Source: Ascidiaceihabitans sp029251465 (lineage in GTDB: Bacteria > Pseudomonadota > Alphaproteobacteria > Rhodobacterales > Rhodobacteraceae). Taken from it: a DNA stretch of 64,000 bases. This document shows positions 33,019 through 42,151 of this stretch, piece by piece. The DNA is taken from positions 1-64,000 of the forward strand of contig NZ_CP170633.1 in the NCBI RefSeq assembly GCF_042932805.1, in the 5' to 3' direction. The stretch's first letter is position 1. The number at the start of each line of letters is the position of its first letter. The notes beneath the pieces were generated by a model. It did not search any database. It had not been told where the DNA came from and saw nothing but the letters and a program-made list of their open reading frames with translations. A program made the translations under genes and the position numbers.

Positions 33019-33953
33019 TGCGACTGATTGCGAGCCTTTTGTTGCGCGCCGCTGTCGTGCTGGCTGGTGCTGCGCTCGCGACTTTCGCCTTGCTGTGGCA
33101 CGCGCCCGGCGATCCGGCGCTGGCGATTGCGATCGCCCGTTACGACGCCGTCGTCCCAACCGAGGTGATCGATCTGGTCCGCGCCCAAGCAGGTCTAGAC
33201 GCGGGGTTCTGGCCCGCTTTTCAGGCATGGATCGGGCCGTTGTTGGTCGGGGATTTTGGACACTCCTCAGTGACGGGACGCGATGTCTGGCCAGAACTCG
33301 TGACGGCCATGTCCTACACAGTTCCGCTCGCACTTGCGGGCCTGCTGATTGGTGTTGTGATCTCGGTTCCGTTGGCTTTGCTTGCAACGCAGCACCCCGG
33401 GGGCTGGCTGGATCGTTGCGCTGTGGCTTTGGCGTCCATTGGCGCTGCCATTCCCGCCTATTGGCTGGGGCTGCTGCTGATCCTGCTGTTTGCTGTCCAT
33501 CTGGGGTGGCTGCCCGCCATGGGCGCGCGAACTTCGGCGCATATTGTGCTGCCTGCACTGACGTTGGGATTGGGTGTTGCTGCCTCGCTTACGCGTATCC
33601 TTAGATCAGGTCTTTTGGAGGCCCGCGATCAGCCATTCTTGCCCGCCTTTCGACGACGTGGAGTGGGCGCGCGCGATATCGAACGCGATCACGTTGCCTT
33701 GCACGCCGCGATCCCCGTCGTGACAGTCTTTGGCCTAGAGTTAGCCTTCTTGCTAGAAGGTGCCGTCATGGTCGAGGTCATTTTTGCGCGCCCCGGCCTT
33801 GGCAGTTTTCTGGTGAACGCTATCGAGGCCCGCGACTTTCCCAAAGTTCAGGCCGTTGTCCTGCTTGCGGCGGTGCTGTTCGTGATCGTCAATCTGCTGA
33901 TTGATCTGCTTTACCACGCCCTCGATCCCCGGATCGGAGAGCCGCATGCGTAG
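33018..33953 (+). CDS. ABC transporter permease, NikB/DppB type
   Basis: Inner-membrane permease, 311 residues, with about six transmembrane segments, the N-terminal LIASLLLRAAVVLAGAALAT helix and the transport signature near residue 200 (GLLEARDQPFLPAFRRRGVG). The ATG at 33018 overlaps the upstream TGA by one base; a GTG one codon earlier is equally in frame but less likely. Confidence 0.9.
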   Translation: MRLIASLLLRAAVVLAGAALATFALLWHAPGDPALAIAIARYDAVVPTEVIDLVRAQAGLDAGFWPAFQAWIGPLLVGDFGHSSVTGRDVWPELVTAMSYTVPLALAGLLIGVVISVPLALLATQHPGGWLDRCAVALASIGAAIPAYWLGLLLILLFAVHLGWLPAMGARTSAHIVLPALTLGLGVAASLTRILRSGLLEARDQPFLPAFRRRGVGARDIERDHVALHAAIPVVTVFGLELAFLLEGAVMVEVIFARPGLGSFLVNAIEARDFPKVQAVVLLAAVLFVIVNLLIDLLYHALDPRIGEPHA

Positions 33954-34740
33954 TGTCTGTGTTCTTGCGATTGTCTTGGTGTTGCTGGCGCTGCTTGGGC
34001 CGTGGCTTGCGCCTTTTGACCCCACGCAGATCAACATTCCGAACCGTCTAAGCCCGCCAAGCGCTGAGTGGTTGCTTGGTACGGATGCCTTGGGGCGGGA
34101 TATACTGTCGCGGTTGCTGCACGGCGCGCGTTGGTCCCTTGGCCTTGCGTTTGTGATCTCTGTCATTGGTCTTTGCATCGGGACACTTGGGGGTCTGTTG
34201 GCCGCACAAGGCGGCAAGCTGGCTGATTGGGTTGTGATGCGCACAACCGATACGTTTCTGGCGTTCCCCGACCTTGTCGCCGCTGTGGTCATTGCGGGGG
34301 TGTTGGGTGCCGGAACCAGCAGTCTGATCTTTGCGCTGACCGTGACCGGATGGATGCGCTACGCCCGTGTCGCGCGCGGCATCGGGTTATCGCTGCAAAC
34401 GCGCGGCTATGTTGTGCAGGCGCGGCTTGCCGGTCTATCGCCGCTGGCCATCGCCCGCTGGCATTATTTGCCGTCGCTTTTGCCGTCGCTGACTGTCGTG
34501 TGGACTGGCATGTTCGCCCGCGCCATTCTTGGAATTTCAGCGCTTGGTTTCCTTGGGTTCGGCGTGCAGCCCCCGATGCCTGAATGGGGCACGATGCTGC
34601 TTGATGCGCGCATCCACATGCGTTCGACGCCTCTGCAAATGATCTGGCCGGGCCTTGCCGTGGTCTTTTGCGTCCTTGCGATCAATCTGGCAGGTGATGC
34701 CTTGCGCGATGCGCTTGCTGAACAGGAAAACACACAATGA
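33946..34740 (+). CDS. ABC transporter permease, NikC/DppC type
   Basis: Second permease, 264 residues, with LLGTDALGRDILSRLLHGAR near residue 42 and the coupling loop QTRGYVVQARLAGLSPLAIA near 150. The start at ATG 33946 overlaps the upstream stop by eight bases and gives the expected short N-terminus; the in-frame ATG at 33901 lies inside the previous gene. It completes the ADEBC transporter set. Confidence 0.9.
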   Translation: MRSVCVLAIVLVLLALLGPWLAPFDPTQINIPNRLSPPSAEWLLGTDALGRDILSRLLHGARWSLGLAFVISVIGLCIGTLGGLLAAQGGKLADWVVMRTTDTFLAFPDLVAAVVIAGVLGAGTSSLIFALTVTGWMRYARVARGIGLSLQTRGYVVQARLAGLSPLAIARWHYLPSLLPSLTVVWTGMFARAILGISALGFLGFGVQPPMPEWGTMLLDARIHMRSTPLQMIWPGLAVVFCVLAINLAGDALRDALAEQENTQ

Positions 34741-35639
34741 AGACAGGAGATCACCCCCCCCTCGGGATCACCTTACGTGTGCTGTCTGGTCTGTTGTTTG
34801 CGGGCATGGTGATCTGCGTCAAAGCCGTCAGCGAGGCTGTGCCGCTGGGCGAAATCGTCTTTTTCAGGTCCGCGTTTGCCATCATCCCGCTGGTTATTTT
34901 CCTTTGGCTGCGGCGCGAATTCCCGCAAGGGCTGGCCACCAAACGCCCATTCGATCATTTGCTGCGCGCAAGCTTCGGCGCACTGGCGCTGTTTGCATCA
35001 TTCGCAGCCATCGCCCGACTGAATCTGGCCGAAGCGGTGCTGATCGCGCAGCTCTCTCCGGTCCTGATGGCTGTTGGCGCAGTCTGGTTGCTGGGCGAAC
35101 GCCTTACGATCTGGCGGGCCTGCGGGTTGATGTTGGGCTTTGCGGGGGTCGTGGCGATGGTCTGGCCCGAGATCGGCACAGGTGGCGCATCAGATGCCCG
35201 ACTGATCGGCCTGTTGCTGGCATTGATGTCGGCAATTCTGGGTGCATTGGCGTTGATTATGGTCCGTAGCCTGAACCGAACCGAAAGCCCCGGCGCGATC
35301 GCCCTATACTTTGTTATCGCCTCAATGTTCGGCGCGCTGCTCACATTGCCCATCGGATGGGTGATGCCAAGCGGCTGGACCCTTATCATGCTGGTTGGGG
35401 CGGGCGTGTTTGGTGGTTTTGCCCACATCGCGATGACCCTTGCCTTCCGCTACGCCGAGGCAACTCGGCTGGCCCCGTTCGAATACATCGCGCTCCTCTG
35501 GCCGTTGCTGGCGGATCTTCTGGTCTTCAAACTCCCGCTTTCAACAAGCTTTCTGCTCGCCGTCCCTCTTGTGTTGCTCGGGGCTGCAATTGCGACGTTA
35601 GAAAAAAGCCAGATTTTGCAAAGGAAAGCAGCGCCTTGA
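34737..35639 (+). CDS. EamA/DMT-family transporter (end of nik-like operon)
   Basis: A 300-residue membrane carrier with ten predicted helices in two EamA repeats (FFRSAFAIIPLVIFLWLRRE early, FRYAEATRLAPFEYIALLWP late). Its start overlaps the last permease stop (ATGA), so it is made from the same transcript as the importer. An exporter coupled to a chelate importer could recycle or secrete the ligand, but that is inference. A nucleotide-sugar or amino-acid exporter is also possible. Confidence 0.87.
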   Translation: MKTGDHPPLGITLRVLSGLLFAGMVICVKAVSEAVPLGEIVFFRSAFAIIPLVIFLWLRREFPQGLATKRPFDHLLRASFGALALFASFAAIARLNLAEAVLIAQLSPVLMAVGAVWLLGERLTIWRACGLMLGFAGVVAMVWPEIGTGGASDARLIGLLLALMSAILGALALIMVRSLNRTESPGAIALYFVIASMFGALLTLPIGWVMPSGWTLIMLVGAGVFGGFAHIAMTLAFRYAEATRLAPFEYIALLWPLLADLLVFKLPLSTSFLLAVPLVLLGAAIATLEKSQILQRKAAP

Positions 35640-36092
35640 AGACTTGGTACTTTCGCCAATAGGCGCAGGTGGGCCAAAGCGGCCGCTGGCGCTGTGTCCA
35701 TGCCACAGTCATCAGTGCTTGATTCAACGTTTTCTTGGACGAACAAAGCAATACGCAGCCTGCAAAACAGGTGTTCGGCGCATGGCCACAGCAAAGCAAA
35801 CGACCAGCATGCCTTGCTTGCACCACTGATGAACACAACCTCAACGAGGCCAGCGCAAAAGCCAGCAACAATGAACATGTTGCTTCTTGATGTTGGCAGC
35901 CGACCTAAGGTTCTTAGATCAAAGCCAGCCAGTCAGATGATACCCAGCGCCGTAGCTGGTGGAGTAGATAGTCACGCATTTTCCCGAGTTTCCCCGAAGC
36001 CGATCAAAGCCCAATCTTGATACAAGACACCCCTTGGCAAGCACATCCAAGACTCTTGATGTGTGCATAAGGCTGCCTGTATGTTGATCCGC
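35640..36092. other. Intergenic region, no gene seen
   Basis: About 450 bases between convergent genes. Frames of 100 or more residues exist on both strands (for example 35694-36020 plus), but none has a ribosome site, a recognisable motif or a believable composition. No terminator with a T tract is evident. Confidence 0.4.
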
Positions 36093-37010
36093 CTAGCCAT
36101 CAACACACGGGCGAAATTCGTCCCACAATTGTTGGGCAACATCGCTGTGGGCGGCCGATTTCATTCGAACCGCATTGAACCCCGAAACAACACTGTATAT
36201 TTCGGGTGCAATTTCAACCAGATTGCCTGCTTTAACCCATTGATTTGCATAGTGTTTGGGGATCAACCCAACATGGGTTCCAGCGAGTGTTAGATACGCG
36301 GTTGATTCAACATTCCCTTGCGAAATGTCAGCACTTTCATCCAGCAAATGCATGTCCAAACTATCCCCCATCGGATTCATAAAGAAGCTATGTGCGGAGA
36401 TTTCAGATGTTTTGAGCAACTCCGCCAGCTTATCCGGATCCGTCACATCGCTGCACGGGTGATTTGGGGCGCAGTACAGCCCGCTGAGTTCATCGTAAAT
36501 ATGGAGTGTATCGATATCTTCCGGCAGTATTTCGTTGGTTGCAATCCCGACAATCGCAATATCCAGGCGTCCGGCCCGCAGTTCCGTCAAACAGTCGAGG
36601 TAATCATAAACTCCGATCCGCACAGCCATGTCATTGGACTTTGATTTGACGCTGTTGATCGCGGCAGGCAAAGGGTTTTGCGCATCGGTCACAAGGCAGT
36701 CAACAACGCCGATGCGGATGCGCTGCACCGACTTTTCACCTATTGCATTCAACTGGTTGGCGTAGGCATCCAGATGGTCCAGCATCTGGTTCGTCTGATC
36801 CAGCACTTCTTGGCCAAGCGGGGTCAGGGAAAACCCCTGTGCACCGCGATTACACAGTCGCACATTCAGGCGTTGTTCCAGATTGGCGATGTGCGAACTG
36901 ATGGCGGGTTGACTGATTCCCAGAACGGCTTGCGCTTTGACGAATCCACCGGATTCAGCAACCGATTTGAAGACCCGCAAGAGCCGAAGATCAATGTCCG
37001 AAAGTCTCAT
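36093..37010 (-). CDS. LysR-family transcriptional regulator
   Basis: A 305-residue regulator: helix-turn-helix at about residues 18-60 (KAQAVLGISQPAISSHIANL) and effector domain from about residue 95 (QRIRIGVVDCLVTDAQNPLP). It is divergent from the polyamine-type ABC operon that begins 200 bases away, which it likely controls in response to the transported solute or its breakdown product. Confidence 0.9.
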   Translation of the reverse strand: MRLSDIDLRLLRVFKSVAESGGFVKAQAVLGISQPAISSHIANLEQRLNVRLCNRGAQGFSLTPLGQEVLDQTNQMLDHLDAYANQLNAIGEKSVQRIRIGVVDCLVTDAQNPLPAAINSVKSKSNDMAVRIGVYDYLDCLTELRAGRLDIAIVGIATNEILPEDIDTLHIYDELSGLYCAPNHPCSDVTDPDKLAELLKTSEISAHSFFMNPMGDSLDMHLLDESADISQGNVESTAYLTLAGTHVGLIPKHYANQWVKAGNLVEIAPEIYSVVSGFNAVRMKSAAHSDVAQQLWDEFRPCVDG

Positions 37011-37209
37011 GGGTGGTCCCGAGCCTTTGTTGTAACGTCTTTAGAACTGGGTGTATTTTCATTTTACCGAAGCTGAAATCTGCTGGATTGACAAGAGGGG
37101 TTGCCATTTTCAGCGCCCCTGCCTAGCATTATATCAGATCAAGCACGCATTTTTTCGACTTCCCCGATCCGGTTTTTTAACAACCGAAACCATAATCGTG
37201 GGGAAACGA

Positions 37210-38262
37210 ATGTCACACTCAATCAAACGTATCGCGCTGGCGGCGGGCCTTGCCTTTGGCGCGCATAGCGTCGCGTATGCCGAAGAAATCACCGTCAGCG
37301 CGTGGGGCGGTTTCTTTGAGGAAACCCTCAAAGAGGTCATCTATCCGGGCTTTACGGCAGAAACAGGGATCACCGTGCGCTCGATCGCGCAACCCGCTGA
37401 TCAGGCGTGGTTGACACAACTGACCAATGCCGCACGCGCCAAAACAGCGCCCGCTGATCTATCGCTCGTCGCGGACGAGGTTCTGATCCGTGGTCAGGCG
37501 ATCGGGCTGTGGGCGACGCTGGATGGTGCCAATATTCCGAACACACAAACGCTGATCGACGGGTTCACCAAAACCAGCGACGACGGCAAACTATACGCCG
37601 TTGGTGCGTTGTCTTGGTACACGACCCTCGTCACCAACACCGACGCCTCGCCAGGTGCGCCGACCACTTGGGCTGACTTATGGAGCCGCGACTGGGACGG
37701 TAAACTCGGTCTGACATCCAACGCGAATTCCGGCCTGATGGAGGCTACCGCGCTGACCTTCTTTGGTGGCTATGACATCATGGAAACCCGCGAGGGATTG
37801 GAACAGGTGATCGCCAAAATCGCCGAGTTGAAACCACAAGTTCAACTTTGGTATCGCGACGAAGGGCAATTCCAACAAAGCCTGGAAGCAGGCGAATTGG
37901 CTGGCGGATTGTACTACCACGACGTCACGATGCTGTCGGCCGCAGATGGCTTGCCCGTGGTCTCTACCTTCCCAAAAGAGGGCGGCATCCTTGGTGATGC
38001 ATACTGGATCGTGCCACGCGATTCCAAAAACGTCGCCGCAGCCGAGCAGTTCATCAACTACATGAGCCGCCCCCAAGTGCAGGCGGAAATGGCGCGTAAT
38101 CTGGGCATTGCACCGGTGGCGAAACGCGAAACGATGGACCTAACGGATGAAGAATTCGCAGCTGTTGGCACCACGGGCACACCGATCCGCACGCAGACAC
38201 ACATCCATTTGCGCGAAAGCGATTGGCTGTCTGATGCCTACCTCGAAATGATCTCCAAATAA
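37210..38262 (+). CDS. ABC transporter substrate-binding protein, polyamine (PotD) type
   Basis: Periplasmic binding protein of 350 residues. The signal peptide is cut near HSVAYA before EEITVSAWGG (residue 25), and the N-terminal EITVSAWGGFFEETLKEVIY is the usual opening of PotD-like family 1 proteins. Later motifs include AVGALSWYTTLVTNTD and GGILGDAYWIVPRDSKN. The start at ATG 37210 has GGGGAAACGA upstream; longer in-frame starts reach into the promoter. The ligand might be a polyamine, an amino-acid derivative or, given the DUF917 gene, a hydantoin-like ring compound. Confidence 0.88.
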   Translation: MSHSIKRIALAAGLAFGAHSVAYAEEITVSAWGGFFEETLKEVIYPGFTAETGITVRSIAQPADQAWLTQLTNAARAKTAPADLSLVADEVLIRGQAIGLWATLDGANIPNTQTLIDGFTKTSDDGKLYAVGALSWYTTLVTNTDASPGAPTTWADLWSRDWDGKLGLTSNANSGLMEATALTFFGGYDIMETREGLEQVIAKIAELKPQVQLWYRDEGQFQQSLEAGELAGGLYYHDVTMLSAADGLPVVSTFPKEGGILGDAYWIVPRDSKNVAAAEQFINYMSRPQVQAEMARNLGIAPVAKRETMDLTDEEFAAVGTTGTPIRTQTHIHLRESDWLSDAYLEMISK

Positions 38263-38270
38263 CCTGATGG

Positions 38271-38294
38271 CGCCGGTCCGCTGATGGGCCGGCG
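38271..38294 (+). promoter_or_regulatory. Hairpin after the binding-protein gene
   Basis: A 9-bp stem, CGCCGGTCC with GGGCCGGCG (one G-U pair), and a 6-base loop, nine bases after the stop codon and without a T run. It matches the hairpins found after other binding-protein genes in this window and probably protects the upstream message. Confidence 0.55.
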
Positions 38295-38318
38295 ACACTT
38301 TGCGAAAGGACATGCGTC

Positions 38319-39368
38319 ATGGCTCACTTGTCGCTCACCAACATTGAAAAGACCTTTGGCACATTCCAAGCTCTTAAGGACGTGAACCTCGAGATAAAGT
38401 CGGGTGAGTTTATCTGTCTGTTGGGCGGGTCGGGATGCGGCAAAACCACGTTGCTGCGGATCGTTGCCGGGCTCGAAACGCAAACCTCGGGCGAGATGTT
38501 GCTGGACGGGTCCGACCTGTCAAAGGTGAATTGCCATGAACGCAACGTCGGCATGGTTTTCCAAAGCCTTGCCTTGTTTCCGCATCTGAATGTTGGCCAG
38601 AACATCGCATATGGGTTAGAGGTGCGTGGTGTTCCCAAGGCCGAACGCACTGCCAAGGCGATGGAATTGCTCGATGTTGTCGGGTTGTCTGGTCTGTATG
38701 AGCGCCCGACATCCGCCCTGTCTGGGGGCCAGCGTCAGCGCGTCGCAATCGCGCGGGCCTTGGCAATCAAACCTGAATTGTTCCTGATGGATGAACCGTT
38801 TAGCGCGTTGGATGCGGGCCTTCGCGAGCACCTCCAGATCGAGGTGAAAAAACTGCAACGCAAATTGGGCGTCACGACTATTTTTGTGACCCATGATCAA
38901 AACGAGGCGATGTCGATCGCGGACCGCATCGTTATTTTGAACGAAGGTCGGGTAGAACAGGCGGGCACACCAACCGAAGTTTATGCGCAACCGCAAACGC
39001 GGTTTGTCGCGGATTTCATGGGCACCAACAACATCTTTACGGCGACGTTTTCGCAAGCCGGTGAGGTATCGCTGGATAACACTCCAATTGGCGCTGCAAC
39101 CGGTGATCTGGCGGAATTGAACGGCAATCATTTGATCGCAGTCAGGCCCGAATATCTTGAACTGGAAACTGTCACACCGGCCACCAAAGGCCTTGTCGGG
39201 ACGGTTGATTTTGTTCGCCTGCTTGGCGCGTCAATCGAGACCGAACTCAGCGTTGGCGCGCGAAAATTTGTGCACACGATGGTGTCAGACAGGGCACCCA
39301 AATTCGCTGTCGGCGACCAGGCGGAAATCCACTTTGATCTAAATCATGCGTGGGTGATCCCGTCATGA
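38319..39368 (+). CDS. ABC transporter ATP-binding protein, PotA type
   Basis: ATPase of 349 residues: Walker A GGSGCGKTT near residue 37, signature LSGGQRQRVAIARAL near 133, Walker B LFLMDEPFSALD near 155, and a C-terminal TOBE-like regulatory region (about 265-345). The Q-loop lies in NVGMVFQSLALFPHL. It energises the importer formed by the two permeases that follow. The last four bases overlap the next start (ATGA). Confidence 0.93.
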   Translation: MAHLSLTNIEKTFGTFQALKDVNLEIKSGEFICLLGGSGCGKTTLLRIVAGLETQTSGEMLLDGSDLSKVNCHERNVGMVFQSLALFPHLNVGQNIAYGLEVRGVPKAERTAKAMELLDVVGLSGLYERPTSALSGGQRQRVAIARALAIKPELFLMDEPFSALDAGLREHLQIEVKKLQRKLGVTTIFVTHDQNEAMSIADRIVILNEGRVEQAGTPTEVYAQPQTRFVADFMGTNNIFTATFSQAGEVSLDNTPIGAATGDLAELNGNHLIAVRPEYLELETVTPATKGLVGTVDFVRLLGASIETELSVGARKFVHTMVSDRAPKFAVGDQAEIHFDLNHAWVIPS

Positions 39369-40207
39369 AACATCTCAAACCCGCACATTTCATCGGGCTG
39401 TTCCCACTCAGCATGATGGGTCTGTTTTTCCTCGGCCCTTTGGCATTTATGATCGTGGTCAGCTTTTATGAACGCGACCCGCTTGGCTTTTACAATGTGG
39501 CTTTTGTCTGGGACAATTACGCCAAATTCTTCTCGTCATTCTACTACACCATCTCGATGCGGTCGGTCTGGTCGTCCGCCTTGGGCGCGGTGTTGGTCGT
39601 CTTATTAGCGTTCCCTGCGATGTACATCATCGTCGACATGCAGCGCCGTTGGCAGCTGTTTTGGGTGATCCTGCTTTTGTCGCTGATGTGCCTTAGCGAA
39701 GTCATCCTTGGTTTTGCATGGTTGATCCTTTTGTCCGAAAGTTCTGGCATTCCCAAATTCCTCGGCTGGGTCGGCCTGTGGGAAGACCCGCGTTCGCTGT
39801 CGCCCAGCTTTGGTGCGATGCTGATCGGGTTCATCACGCTTGGCTTTTCGCTGGTGGCCCTGATGTTTTACCCGCAAATGGCGCAGCGGGATCGCAGCAT
39901 CGAAGAGGCCGCTAGAACCTTGGGCACCTCACCAGCGCGCGTGTTCACCAAGGTTGTCCTCCCGAATTACCGCGCAGGGATCATTGGCGCGGTTGTCACG
40001 ATGTTCGTCTATTTCCTTGGTGTATTTGTGATGCCCACGATGCTGGGGCGCCCCCAAGATTGGAACATGACCGTCATCATCACCGACAAGGCGGTCGGTG
40101 ACGCGAACATGCCACTGGGGGCAGCATTGTCGGTCATCATGCTGCTGTTCACACTCTTGATTATTGGCGCGCTGATGTTTGCCTCACGACAGGAGCGCAC
40201 GTCATGA
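39365..40207 (+). CDS. ABC transporter permease, PotB type
   Basis: Inner-membrane permease of 280 residues with six transmembrane helices and the EAA loop RSIEEAARTLGTSPARVFTK near residue 182. The start is ATG 39365, overlapping the ATPase stop by four bases; an in-frame codon at 39350 lies inside that gene. Its own end overlaps the next permease in the same way. Confidence 0.92.
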   Translation: MKHLKPAHFIGLFPLSMMGLFFLGPLAFMIVVSFYERDPLGFYNVAFVWDNYAKFFSSFYYTISMRSVWSSALGAVLVVLLAFPAMYIIVDMQRRWQLFWVILLLSLMCLSEVILGFAWLILLSESSGIPKFLGWVGLWEDPRSLSPSFGAMLIGFITLGFSLVALMFYPQMAQRDRSIEEAARTLGTSPARVFTKVVLPNYRAGIIGAVVTMFVYFLGVFVMPTMLGRPQDWNMTVIITDKAVGDANMPLGAALSVIMLLFTLLIIGALMFASRQERTS

Positions 40208-40995
40208 ATGGACTGCTAAAACGACTGTTCATCTGGGCCATCGCTGCGGGACTTATTCTGCCGTTTTTGATCGTGGCTGGCGTGTCGGTGAACGCAAACA
40301 GCAACATTTCGTTCCCACCATCAGAGCTTTCGCTGCGCTGGTACACCGTGCTGTTCACGGAACGTGACTGGTTGATCCCGATCCGCAATTCGCTGCTGAT
40401 CGCGGTCATCGCGGCCACAATTTCCGTCAGCATCGCATTGGCCGCAAATTATGTTCTGTGGCGTTTGAAATCCGGTTTTGGCACGTTTGTGTTCGTCTTG
40501 GGTGTCGGGCCATTCATGCTGCCCCCGATCATTATCGCGATGGGGGCCAGCGTGTTCTGGGCCGAAATCGGCATGTATGGCCGCGTTGAGGCGACGATCA
40601 TCTCGCACGGCGTTTTCTTTGTGACGCTGCCTTTGGTTATCATCTCGCGCGGGTTTGCGGCCCTGTCCGATGATGTGGTCGAGGCGTCGCGCACCATGGG
40701 GGCCACGCCATTGCAAACCTTTACCAAAGTGATTTTCCCGCTGGTCCTGCCCTACGCCATCACGGGCTACGCATTGGTCGCGATCATCAGCGTCAATGAA
40801 TATCTGATCTCGTATATGGTGTCGGGCTTTGCCGTCGAAACCCTGCCGATCCGCATCTTTAACAACGTGCGCTATGGTTACACGCCCGTGGTTGCATCGG
40901 CCGCGATGGCCTTTGCGCTGTTCACCATCGGGGTGCTGCTGGTGCTGTCGATGTTCACCGACCTTCTCAAACTTCTCGGGGCATCACGCGACTGA
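40204..40995 (+). CDS. ABC transporter permease, PotC type
   Basis: Partner permease of 263 residues with the family opening LSLRWYTVLFTERDWLIPIR near residue 40 and the EAA loop DDVVEASRTMGATPLQTFTK near 158. Together with the previous protein it forms the membrane channel. The DUF917 gene begins 31 bases after its stop. Confidence 0.92.
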   Translation: MNGLLKRLFIWAIAAGLILPFLIVAGVSVNANSNISFPPSELSLRWYTVLFTERDWLIPIRNSLLIAVIAATISVSIALAANYVLWRLKSGFGTFVFVLGVGPFMLPPIIIAMGASVFWAEIGMYGRVEATIISHGVFFVTLPLVIISRGFAALSDDVVEASRTMGATPLQTFTKVIFPLVLPYAITGYALVAIISVNEYLISYMVSGFAVETLPIRIFNNVRYGYTPVVASAAMAFALFTIGVLLVLSMFTDLLKLLGASRD

Positions 40996-41026
40996 TCGCA
41001 GCGTTGCGCCCGTATTTGGAGACACT

Positions 41027-42136
41027 ATGAAAAAGCTATCAAGACAAGACCTAGAGGACATCCTGCACGGTGCGGCCATTCTGGGAACCGGTGGTGGGGG
41101 CGAGCTGACCGAAGGCCTCGCAATGATCGACGATGCGCTGGACAAAGGTAAAGAATTCAACTTGGTCACCCTGGATGAAGCGCCCCAAGACGCGCTGGTC
41201 TGTACGCCTTACATGTTGGGTGCAATTTCGGCACTGCCCGCGGATCAAGAGCAGTTTTACGACCGATTGCCCCGCAGCGGCGAGCCGTCGATCCTGACAG
41301 CGTATCGCCGTTTTGAGGATTACCTTGGCCGCAAATTCTACGGAACAATCCCTTGCGAATTGGGTGGGTCAAACACCGCCACTGCCTTTTATGCCGCTGC
41401 AATGTCGGGGGCCTATCTGATTGACGCAGATCCCGCCGGACGTGCGGTGCCGGAAATCACCCATTCGACCTATTACATCGAGGGGCTTCCTGCCGCGCCC
41501 ATCGTGATGGCCAATGCATTTGGTGAAACTATTATCTGCGAAAACGTCATGGACGATGCCCGCGCCGAACACGTTGTGCGCGCCCTGTCCATGGTCAGCC
41601 GAAACGATATTGCAGCGATTGATCACGCGCTTGAAATCCACGAAATTCGGGATGCCGTTATCCCCGGCACAATCAGCATGGCGCTGGAAATGGGCAAATC
41701 AGCACGCCAAGCGCGGGAACAAAATCAAGACGTTGCCGCAGTCATCGCGGATACCGGGGCAGGGTTCGTCGCCTTTCGCGGCAAGGTTGGCGCAAGCGAT
41801 TGGAAGACCGAAGACGGCTTTACCATTGGCAACGTTTCAATCGCGGGTGCTGGCGTGTTCAAGGGCGATGAATACCGCATTTGGCTTAAGAATGAAAACA
41901 TGATTGGCTGGCTGAACGAGGCCGTTCACGCAACGATCCCAGACATGATTTGTATGATCGACATTGGCACGGGCGCGCCGGTGACAAACCCGAATTACTA
42001 TCAGGGACAAGACGTCGCGGTGGTCATTTTACCAGCGCCCACACCGTTCACAACCGCCAAAGGGTTGGCAGCATTTGGCCCTGCCTACGCGGGCTTGGAT
42101 CAACACTACAGCCCCTCACTTCCTACACCTGAATGA
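41027..42136 (+). CDS. DUF917 / S-methyl thiohydantoin desulfurase-domain protein
   Basis: A 369-residue cytosolic protein starting MKKLSRQDLEDILHGAAILG followed by TGGGG, the N-terminal signature of the DUF917 family, which is often encoded beside hydantoinase and oxoprolinase genes. Other family-like segments are LGGSNTATAFYAAAMSGAYL near residue 108 and AVVILPAPTPFT near the end. No hydantoinase pair is present here, so its reaction is uncertain; its place in the ABC operon says it acts on the imported compound. The start at ATG 41027 is preceded by GGAG. Confidence 0.82.
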   Translation: MKKLSRQDLEDILHGAAILGTGGGGELTEGLAMIDDALDKGKEFNLVTLDEAPQDALVCTPYMLGAISALPADQEQFYDRLPRSGEPSILTAYRRFEDYLGRKFYGTIPCELGGSNTATAFYAAAMSGAYLIDADPAGRAVPEITHSTYYIEGLPAAPIVMANAFGETIICENVMDDARAEHVVRALSMVSRNDIAAIDHALEIHEIRDAVIPGTISMALEMGKSARQAREQNQDVAAVIADTGAGFVAFRGKVGASDWKTEDGFTIGNVSIAGAGVFKGDEYRIWLKNENMIGWLNEAVHATIPDMICMIDIGTGAPVTNPNYYQGQDVAVVILPAPTPFTTAKGLAAFGPAYAGLDQHYSPSLPTPE

Positions 42137-42151
42137 GCAAGGATCAACACT

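Noticed and set aside
32854..33604. Long overlapping frames on both strands (234 and 222 residues)
   Set aside because: Very rich in Arg, Ala and Pro, without ribosome sites, and contained in the NikE/NikB-type genes, which have clear motifs.
35450..36020. Frames of 108-142 residues on both strands in the gap after the DMT gene
   Set aside because: No ribosome sites or recognisable domains; the minus-strand frame also runs into the DMT gene.
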